The notes beneath the pieces are model-generated. The model worked only from the letters and a program-made list of their open reading frames with translations, had not been told where the DNA came from and searched no databases. Shown one piece after another: positions 58,539-64,000 of a stretch of 64,000 bases of DNA. Within the stretch, counting starts at the first letter, position 1; every line of letters starts with the position of its first letter. This DNA comes from Sphingomonas sp. KRR8 (GTDB lineage Bacteria; Pseudomonadota; Alphaproteobacteria; Sphingomonadales; Sphingomonadaceae), in assembly GCF_023559245.1 (NCBI RefSeq), contig NZ_CP097462.1, positions 62,001 to 126,000 of the forward strand, written 5' to 3'. Made by a program: the position numbers and the translations under genes.

Positions 58539-58781
58539 CTTGATTCCCCCGTTCAGAGGCCCTCGCTCACCTTCCGCTCATCATAGAGCGTTACGTGAGC
58601 TTAACGGCCTTGAAGCGTCCATTAACCATTTGGGATTTCGTCCACAAAGGTTAATATCGTATAAATAGCTGGTTTCCCGTGGAATCGTTGCGCGGGAGCA
58701 TCAGTCCGCACGGACCGTTGAACCCGTTTCGCCCCCGACCAGCGCTTGTTTCCGGCTCCGGCCCATGCCACCCGGCGCACC
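58539..58781. promoter_or_regulatory. ctrA / pseudouridine synthase divergent regulatory region
   Basis: The 243-bp gap contains two GANTC sites (58542-58546, 58682-58686), the recognition sequence of the CcrM methyltransferase, and TTAA motifs at 58601, 58622 (as TTAACCAT) and 58651. TTAACCAT resembles a CtrA half-site. A full TTAA-N7-TTAA box is not present. This suggests cell-cycle control of ctrA as known in Caulobacter; not proven here. Confidence 0.5.
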
Positions 58782-59462
58782 ATGTCCCTGTCCGACCGGA
58801 TCATCTTCATCGACGCCGAGGCCATGGTGATCGACAAGCCGGCGGGTCTTCCCGTGGACCGGCCGCGCAACGGCGCGCCGAGTGTCGAAAGCCGAATCGA
58901 TGAGCTGAAGGCCGGCTTCAAGCGCCCGCCTGTCGCCATGCACCGGCTGGACCAGGACACCAGCGGCTGCCTGCTCCTGGCGCGCAATCCCAAGGCCGTG
59001 AAGCGCATCCAGGCGAGTTTCGAGGCCGGCGAGGTCCGCAAGTCCTATCTGGCGGTGGTCGCCGGTGAACTGGCGGAGGCGGAAGGGCTGATCGATCTGC
59101 CGCTGGCAAAGGTCTCAAGCGCCCGGGACGGCTGGCGAATGGCGGTCGACGAAGGCGGCAAGCCCTCGCGCACCCGCTGGCGTCGCATCGCTGTGGCCGA
59201 GGGGCAGTCTCTGGTGGAAATGCGGCCCGAGACCGGCCGGACCCACCAGTTACGGATCCACGCCGCCCGTGGGCTGATGGCGCCGATCGTGGGCGATCCG
59301 GTCTATGGCGGGGCGAGCGCGGGCGGCGGGGCGATGGTCGAACCCGGCGCCGGGATGCTGCTCCACGCATGGCGGCTGGCCGTCCCGCGCGAACCGCGCG
59401 AGGAGATCGACGTCACCGCATCGGTTCCCGAGCGCTTCGGCCGCTGGCGCGACTTTCTCTGA
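58782..59462 (+). CDS. RluA-family pseudouridine synthase
   Basis: A 226-residue enzyme. The catalytic Asp lies in HRLDQDTSGCLLLAR (about residue 60), after the DKPAGLPVDRP block. RPETGRTHQLRIHAARG and GDPVYGG are also typical. It is shorter than RluC/RluD and lacks an S4 domain, so it belongs to the RluA/TruC-like group that modifies rRNA or tRNA uridines. The stop overlaps the arfB start (TGATG). Confidence 0.9.
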   Translation: MSLSDRIIFIDAEAMVIDKPAGLPVDRPRNGAPSVESRIDELKAGFKRPPVAMHRLDQDTSGCLLLARNPKAVKRIQASFEAGEVRKSYLAVVAGELAEAEGLIDLPLAKVSSARDGWRMAVDEGGKPSRTRWRRIAVAEGQSLVEMRPETGRTHQLRIHAARGLMAPIVGDPVYGGASAGGGAMVEPGAGMLLHAWRLAVPREPREEIDVTASVPERFGRWRDFL

Positions 59463-59872
59463 TGCGGCCGGAGGACGTCGTCATTCCGGAGGAGGCGCTG
59501 TCCGAACGCTTCCTCGCGGCGACCGGGCCGGGCGGTCAGAACGTCAACAAGGTCGCGACCGCCTGCCAGCTGCGCTGTGACGTGTATCGCCTGCAGCTGC
59601 CGCTCCACGCCTATGAGAAGCTGAAGTCGCTGGCCGGGAGCAAGCTAACCACCGGCGGCGAACTGATCATCACCGCGCGCAACTATCGCACGCAGGAGGC
59701 CAATCGCGAGGACGCCCGCCGGCGTCTTGCCGAGCTTATCGCCGCTGCCCATGTGCGGCAGGCCAAGCGCCGGCCGACCAGGCCGAGCCGCGCCGCCAGG
59801 GCGAAGCGGGTCGACGCCAAGAAAGGCCGGGGCGAGGTAAAGGCCGGACGTGGGAAGGTGAGACTGGACTGA
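59462..59872 (+). CDS. arfB: Alternative ribosome-rescue factor ArfB (peptidyl-tRNA hydrolase, YaeJ family)
   Basis: A 136-residue release-factor-like hydrolase. The catalytic GGQ lies at residues 24-26 in ATGPGGQNVNKVAT. A basic tail (KRRPTRPSRAARAKRVDAKKG) inserts into the mRNA channel of stalled ribosomes in homologues. It rescues ribosomes lacking a stop codon. Coupled by TGATG junctions on both sides with the pseudouridine synthase and the reductase. Confidence 0.94.
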   Translation: MRPEDVVIPEEALSERFLAATGPGGQNVNKVATACQLRCDVYRLQLPLHAYEKLKSLAGSKLTTGGELIITARNYRTQEANREDARRRLAELIAAAHVRQAKRRPTRPSRAARAKRVDAKKGRGEVKAGRGKVRLD

Positions 59873-60351
59873 TGTACGACTTCAAGATCGCCGCCGCCGA
59901 CAAGGCCACGCTCTACCGCGACCTGCTGCTCGCGCTCGAAGGGCTGACGACAGGCGAGCCGGACCCGATCGCCAACATGGCAAACGCCGCCGCGGTAATC
60001 TGGGAGAGCGTGCCGGACCTCAATTGGGCCGGTTTCTACCGCAACGTGGGCGGCGAGCTCGTGCTCGGGCCATTCCAGGGCCGTGCCGCCTGCATCCGTA
60101 TCCCGTTCGGCAAGGGCGTCTGTGGCACCGCCGCCGCCGAGCAGACGGTGCAGCGGGTCGATGACGTGAACGCGTTCCCTGGCCACATCGCCTGCGACAG
60201 CGCCAGCCAAAGCGAACTGGTGGTGCCCATTGTTCGCGACGGCCACCTCATCGCCGTGCTCGACCTCGACAGTCCGCAAAAAGCCCGCTTCGACGCCGAG
60301 GACGAAGCGGGCTTCAAGCAGCTGTGCGAGCTTCTGGCCCGCGTGCTTTGA
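59872..60351 (+). CDS. msrC: Free methionine-(R)-sulfoxide reductase (GAF domain, fRMsr)
   Basis: A 159-residue GAF-domain enzyme that reduces free L-methionine-R-sulfoxide. The active-site cysteines are visible: Cys74 (AACIRIPFG), Cys84 (KGVCGTAAAE) and Cys108 (HIACDSAS), as in yeast and E. coli fRMsr. VLDLDSPQKARFD ends the domain. It is the last gene of the rluA-arfB-msrC set. Confidence 0.93.
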   Translation: MYDFKIAAADKATLYRDLLLALEGLTTGEPDPIANMANAAAVIWESVPDLNWAGFYRNVGGELVLGPFQGRAACIRIPFGKGVCGTAAAEQTVQRVDDVNAFPGHIACDSASQSELVVPIVRDGHLIAVLDLDSPQKARFDAEDEAGFKQLCELLARVL

Positions 60352-60428
60352 CAAGACCTGTTAACGACGAGTTTTACTAGTTTTGTTAAATTGAACTGTT
60401 ATGTTGATCGTTACAACAGGGGATCAAC

Positions 60429-60863
60429 ATGAAAGCACTCTCGGTGACGGCAGCATTGCTGTCTCTTCTCGTCGCGTCCGCATCCCATGCCCGCGACAGA
60501 GAGCCAATGGCAACAAATACTCTTACACAGGGTATGGTTCAGCTCACTCTTAAGGTGGGACAAACGACACAGTACGAGGTCGTGCAAGCCTTTGGTGGTC
60601 CGAACATCTCGACAATTGATGGCGAAGGTCGGGAAGTGTGGGTCTACGACCGCCACGCTACCGTGACCTATGACAAGTCGTCCGGTTTCTCCATTGGCAT
60701 GCTGCTTGGTGCCGGCGGCGGGAACGTCGGTGCGGGCGGAGGCCTTGGGTTTGGATCGTCTAAGTCGCGTTCGGAAAGCAGTTCTAGAACCATGACATTG
60801 ATCATCAAGTTCGGGCCTGACAAGCGTGTTGTCGACTTCAATTCACGTACAAGTTCTTTTTGA
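60429..60863 (+). CDS. Secreted protein of unknown function (AT-richer)
   Basis: A 144-residue exported protein with signal peptide MKALSVTAALLSLLVASASHA. The middle (MVQLTLKVGQTTQYEVVQAFGGPNIST then REVWVYDRHATVTYD) recalls the BamE/SmpA fold, in which a small segment senses folding. A Gly-rich stretch (LLGAGGGNVGAGGGLGFGSS) follows, then MTLIIKFGPDKRVVDF. No catalytic residues are visible. Codon use here and in the next gene is poorer in GC than in the flanks. Start preceded by AGGGGATC. Confidence 0.65.
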   Translation: MKALSVTAALLSLLVASASHARDREPMATNTLTQGMVQLTLKVGQTTQYEVVQAFGGPNISTIDGEGREVWVYDRHATVTYDKSSGFSIGMLLGAGGGNVGAGGGLGFGSSKSRSESSSRTMTLIIKFGPDKRVVDFNSRTSSF

Positions 60864-60873
60864 GGGGGAAGTT

Positions 60874-61431
60874 ATGCGTATTAAGTATGTTGGGATTGCC
60901 GCTGCTCTAGTGCTCTCTGCCGTGCCAACCGTCACGATGGCCAAGAAGGCGCCCGAACTAAGTGGACTTGAAATGCAGCAATTGCAGGCCAAAGACATCG
61001 AGGCACCCAAGTCCGTCGTCTTTCCGGCCGTCATCACAATTCTACAGGACGCAGGGTATCGTATAGCGAGTGCGGACAAGGACACCGGTCTCGTCACCGG
61101 GTCCGCGTCCACGAAGTCGAACATGAGCTATAATCTGTTCTTCGGTTTCGGGCGTTCGAAGAAGACTCCTGTCGTATCGGCGTTCGTCGAAGAGCGTGGA
61201 AGCGGTTCCCGAGTTCGGTTCAACTTCGTTCTCTCTAAATCGAAGAGCAGCCTCTATGGTATGAACTCTTCTGATGAAGAGCCGATCGTGGACGCAAGGA
61301 TCTATCAGGATGCTTTCGAACGCTTGAACAAGGAAATCTTCGTTCGGCAATCGTTGGCATCTGCTCCGGCTGCGCCAGTCGCGCCTGCGGCCGTGCCTGC
61401 TGCGGCTGCCGCCCCAGGATCCCAGAAGTAA
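60874..61431 (+). CDS. Secreted protein of unknown function, partner of the preceding gene
   Basis: A 185-residue exported protein with signal peptide MRIKYVGIAAALVLSAVPTVTMA, a central alpha/beta part (FPAVITILQDAGYRIASADKDTGLVTGSAS, then PVVSAFVEERGSGSRVRFNFVLSKSKS) and an Ala/Pro-rich tail. The central part resembles a small lipoprotein-type beta-sheet fold, but I do not recognise it. It starts 10 bp after the previous gene with a GAGGGGGAA site. 30 of 60 bases at 61201-61260 are G/C, low for this window. Confidence 0.65.
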   Translation: MRIKYVGIAAALVLSAVPTVTMAKKAPELSGLEMQQLQAKDIEAPKSVVFPAVITILQDAGYRIASADKDTGLVTGSASTKSNMSYNLFFGFGRSKKTPVVSAFVEERGSGSRVRFNFVLSKSKSSLYGMNSSDEEPIVDARIYQDAFERLNKEIFVRQSLASAPAAPVAPAAVPAAAAAPGSQK

Positions 61432-61449
61432 GTAAGCAATCCGGCGGCC

Positions 61450-61917
61450 TCAGCTGAGCTGCTCCAGCCGCTCATCGCTGAGGCCGCCGGGGATGATCAT
61501 CACGGGGCAGGGGAGCTTGCCGGCGTCGGGGCCGGTGAAGGCGGCGACCATCACACCGGGCGAGCCGCTCGGAGCCGCGCCGAGCACCAATGCGGCAATG
61601 TCGTCGCGGGTGCCGATCAGGCCGCGCACCACCATCACGGGATCGCCGGCCTGGACCATGATCCGCGGCGTGATCCCGGCAGCGTCGACGATCTCGCCGA
61701 CGGCGCTCGACACGCTGCCCTCGATCCGGAGTCGCTGCTCTTCCTCGATCGCCGCCTGGACACCGCCCCACTGGACGAAGTCCTGCGGTTCGGTGATCGC
61801 CAGCACCTCGATCGCGCCCTCCGTCTTCGCCGCGCGGCGCGCCGCGAAGCGCAACGCCTGGCGGGCCTCGGCACTGTCGTCGATCACGACCAGGTAGGTG
61901 CGCTTCGGGATGTCCAT
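61450..61917 (-). CDS. Universal stress protein (UspA family)
   Basis: A 155-residue single-domain Usp. It has the strand [22 protein letters not shown] at the N-terminus and a [10 protein letters not shown] segment. The C-terminal [17 protein letters not shown] replaces the classic ATP-binding G-2x-G-9x-G-(S/T) in part, so nucleotide binding is uncertain. Converges on the unknown gene to its left. Confidence 0.82.
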   Translation of the reverse strand: MDIPKRTYLVVIDDSAEARQALRFAARRAAKTEGAIEVLAITEPQDFVQWGGVQAAIEEEQRLRIEGSVSSAVGEIVDAAGITPRIMVQAGDPVMVVRGLIGTRDDIAALVLGAAPSGSPGVMVAAFTGPDAGKLPCPVMIIPGGLSDERLEQLS

Positions 61918-62009
61918 GGCGGGGCAGCTTAGGGCAAGGGCGCTTGACGGGCAAAGGGGCTTGGTCTTTGAGCAGCCCGATCATCGACCGCTCTCACGCA
62001 AGGCTCTCC

Positions 62010-63332
62010 ATGGCGACCGAACTCAAGATGCCCGCCCTGTCTCCCACCATGGAAGAGGGCACGCTGGCCAAGTGGCTGGTGAAGGAAGGCGACTCGGTGA
62101 AGAGTGGCGACATCCTGGCCGAGATCGAGACCGACAAGGCGACCATGGAGTTCGAGGCGGTCGACGAGGGCACGGTCGCCAAGATCCTCGTGCCCGAGGG
62201 TACGGACGGCGTGAAGGTCGGCACGGCCATCGCGCTGATCGCCGGTGAAGGCGAGGACGTGAGCGCCTCGGCGCCCGCGCCAGCTGCACCCGCACCCGCT
62301 CCCGCACCCAAGGCGGAGGCGCCGGCCCCCGCGCCGCAGCCAACGCCAGCGCCCGCCGCAACCGCTCCCGCCCCAGTCGAAACTCCCGCCGCGCCGGCAC
62401 GGCCAGCGGAAGGCCACGACGGCGGTGACCGGATCAAGGCCAGCCCGCTCGCCCGGCGCCTTGCGCAGGCGCAGGGCATCGACCTTTCCACCCTGAGCGG
62501 AAGCGGCCCGGGCGGCCGGATCGTCCGCGCCGACCTCGGCAAGGCTGCCGGCGGCGCCATGGCTCAGCCGCAGCCGGCCGCTCAGCCCAGCGCTGCTCCC
62601 GCGACCGAAGCGGCCGTGCCCGCGCAGCTCTTTACGACCGACATCCCGCACGAGGTCGCCAAGCTCTCCAACATGCGCAAGACGATCGCGCGCCGCCTGA
62701 CCGAGGCCAAGCGCGAGATCCCGCACATCTACCTGACGGTGGACGTGCGCCTGGACGCCCTGCTCAAGCTGCGCGGCGAACTCAACGCCAGCCTGGCGGG
62801 ACGCGGCGTCAAGCTCAGCGTTAACGACATGCTGATCAAGGCCTTGGCCCTCGCGCTTGAGGCCGTGCCTGAGTGCAACGTCAGCTTCACGCCGGGTGAG
62901 CTGATCAAGTACAGCCGGGCCGACATCGCGGTGGCGGTGAGCATCCCGGGCGGCCTGATCACCCCGATCATCAAGGACGCCGCGTCCAAGTCGATGAGCA
63001 AGATCAGCACCGAGATGCACGAGCTCGCCGGCCGCGCCAAGGAAGGCAAGCTGGCACCTGAAGAGTATCAGGGCGGCACCGCGTCCATCAGCAACATGGG
63101 CATGTACGGCATCAAGCAGTTCGACGCCGTCATCAACCCGCCCCAGGCGATGATCCTCGCGGTCGGCGCAGGCGAGAAGCAGCCCTATGTCGTCGGTGAC
63201 GAGCTCACCGTCGCCACCGTGATGAGCGTCACCGGCAGCTTCGACCACCGCGCGATCGACGGCGCCGACGGCGCGCGCCTGATGAAGACGCTCAAGGAAC
63301 TGGTGGAGAACCCGCTGGGGCTGGTGGCGTAA
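62010..63332 (+). CDS. pdhC: Pyruvate dehydrogenase E2 (dihydrolipoamide acetyltransferase)
   Basis: A 440-residue E2. One lipoyl domain ([22 protein letters not shown]; lipoyl-Lys43 in ETDKATMEF), Ala/Pro-rich linker (about 85-130), E3-binding domain ([29 protein letters not shown], about 146-176), second linker, and catalytic domain ending in [14 protein letters not shown]. The start [10 protein letters not shown] fits the family. E1 genes are not adjacent. Followed directly by a thioesterase gene and an E3 gene. Confidence 0.95.
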   Translation: MATELKMPALSPTMEEGTLAKWLVKEGDSVKSGDILAEIETDKATMEFEAVDEGTVAKILVPEGTDGVKVGTAIALIAGEGEDVSASAPAPAAPAPAPAPKAEAPAPAPQPTPAPAATAPAPVETPAAPARPAEGHDGGDRIKASPLARRLAQAQGIDLSTLSGSGPGGRIVRADLGKAAGGAMAQPQPAAQPSAAPATEAAVPAQLFTTDIPHEVAKLSNMRKTIARRLTEAKREIPHIYLTVDVRLDALLKLRGELNASLAGRGVKLSVNDMLIKALALALEAVPECNVSFTPGELIKYSRADIAVAVSIPGGLITPIIKDAASKSMSKISTEMHELAGRAKEGKLAPEEYQGGTASISNMGMYGIKQFDAVINPPQAMILAVGAGEKQPYVVGDELTVATVMSVTGSFDHRAIDGADGARLMKTLKELVENPLGLVA

Positions 63333-63722
63333 ATGCCCGAGGGGCGCACCCCCCTCATCCGCACCACGGCGATGCCGACCGACACCAACCCCTATGGCGG
63401 TGTCTTCGGCGGCTGGCTGATGGGCCAGATGGGGCTGGCCTGCGGGTCCTTCGCCTCGCGGCACAGCGCGGGCAAGGCGATCCTGGTCGCGGCGGATGGA
63501 CTCAGGTTCCCCGGCGCGATGGCGGTGGGGGATGAGCTCAGCGTCTATGTCGAGCTGCTGAAGCAGGGCCGAACCTCGCTGCGGCTCAAGGCCGAGGCGG
63601 TCGGGCGGGCGCGGGACGGGGACGCGGAGACCTTGGTGGCGGAGGGGGAGTTCACCTTTGTCGCCCTTGATGAACACAACAGGCCGCGACCGATCGCGGC
63701 AGAGGAAGTGACCAATGGCTGA
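63333..63722 (+). CDS. Acyl-CoA thioesterase, YciA-type hotdog fold
   Basis: A 129-residue hotdog protein. The YciA/BFIT pattern is visible: [65 protein letters not shown] and [15 protein letters not shown]. It hydrolyses short acyl-CoAs in homologues. It abuts pdhC (start in the base after the stop) and overlaps lpdA by 8 bp, so it is embedded in the pyruvate dehydrogenase operon. Confidence 0.9.
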   Translation: MPEGRTPLIRTTAMPTDTNPYGGVFGGWLMGQMGLACGSFASRHSAGKAILVAADGLRFPGAMAVGDELSVYVELLKQGRTSLRLKAEAVGRARDGDAETLVAEGEFTFVALDEHNRPRPIAAEEVTNG

Positions 63723-64000
63723 GCAATATGACCTGATCGTCCTCGGCTCCGGGCCGGGCGGCTATGTCGCGGCGATCCGCGCGGCGCAGCTCGGGCTCAA
63801 GACCGCCATCGTCGAGCGCGAGAACCTTGGCGGCATCTGCCTCAACTGGGGCTGCATTCCGACCAAGGCGCTGCTCCGCTCGGGCGAGGTCTATCACCAC
63901 ATGAAGCATGCCGAGAGCTTCGGGCTGTCGGCGGGGCAGGTCGGCTTCGACCTCGCCAAGGTGGTGGCGCGCAGCCGGGCGGTGGCCAAGCAGCTCAACC
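63715..64000 (+). CDS. lpdA: Dihydrolipoyl dehydrogenase (E3), pyruvate dehydrogenase copy, 5' part (cut by window edge)
   Basis: About 95 codons are visible from the ATG at 63715. [20 protein letters not shown] binds FAD and [15 protein letters not shown] carries the redox Cys pair. The sequence differs clearly from the first E3 gene (36135): NWGCIPTK here, NVGCIPSK there. It is in the operon with pdhC and the thioesterase. The remainder lies outside the window. Confidence 0.94.
   Translation, partial: MAEQYDLIVLGSGPGGYVAAIRAAQLGLKTAIVERENLGGICLNWGCIPTKALLRSGEVYHHMKHAESFGLSAGQVGFDLAKVVARSRAVAKQLN

Noticed and set aside
58601..58654. A full CtrA binding box before ctrA
   Set aside because: TTAA motifs are spaced 21 and 29 bp apart (start to start), not the TTAA-N7-TTAA layout. 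Only half-site resemblance remains.

Overview
The window is GC-rich, densely coded and reads as chromosomal DNA of an alphaproteobacterium, most likely in Sphingomonadales. Supporting signs are CtrA, a MucR/Ros regulator, a MetH split into two proteins, an UrcA-family protein, GC-rich codon use throughout, and the gene order nfuA-tsaB-rimI-mucR-fur-plsC-miaB-phoH-ybeY-corC-lnt-metK-trmB-...-rimP-nusA. I see no rRNA, tRNA, prophage, insertion sequence or CRISPR array. Only the two edge genes (nusA and a second lpdA) are cut by the window.

Layout. (1) 1-16.7 kb, almost all on the minus strand: translation, RNA and envelope housekeeping (nusA, rimP, trmB, metK, lnt, corC, ybeY, phoH, miaB, plsC, fur, mucR, rimI, tsaB, nfuA). 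It is interrupted at 1.18-4.62 kb by a type III polyketide synthase with a membrane methyltransferase, a PQQ-type sugar dehydrogenase lipoprotein and a glycine-rich stress protein. A cytochrome b / cytochrome c' pair closes the block. (2) 16.7-22.7 kb, minus strand: a complete valine (isobutyryl-CoA) degradation operon ending in mmsA and mmsB, with a RidA-family gene inside. (3) 22.8-29.4 kb: accessory genes, namely secreted M28 and M20 peptidases, an UrcA protein, a winged-helix/TPR regulator, a PAP2 phosphatase and a TMEM175-type channel. (4) 29.6-37.5 kb: TCA-cycle genes mdh, sucD, sucA, sucB, lpdA, with palindromic REP-like hairpins at four junctions, one more hairpin inside the sucB coding sequence, and a GIY-YIG endonuclease gene flanked by the hairpins between mdh and sucD. 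(5) 37.6-44.6 kb: sppA, a MATE exporter, groES-groEL under a CIRCE element, and two small lipoproteins. (6) 44.7-50.3 kb: an ArsR-methyltransferase fusion regulator, metF and split metH in one translationally coupled operon. (7) 50.3-61.9 kb: ScsB/DsbD, an amidohydrolase, ilvA, the N-end-rule transferase bpt, ctrA, a RluA-type synthase, arfB, free-methionine-sulfoxide reductase, two unknown secreted proteins and a universal stress protein. (8) 62.0 kb to the end: pyruvate dehydrogenase E2, a YciA-type thioesterase and a second lpdA.

Two connections stand out. First, a 20-bp operator (two 8-bp arms, 4-bp spacer) lies directly before the arsR-metF-metH operon and again before metK, 38 kb away. 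This predicts a SAM-cycle regulon controlled by the ArsR-methyltransferase protein. Second, the REP-like hairpins (mostly 8-bp stem, 4-nt loop) recur through the TCA cluster, surround the GIY-YIG nuclease gene and have one copy used in frame as part of the SucB linker. This suggests a palindromic element family associated with a GIY-YIG nuclease.
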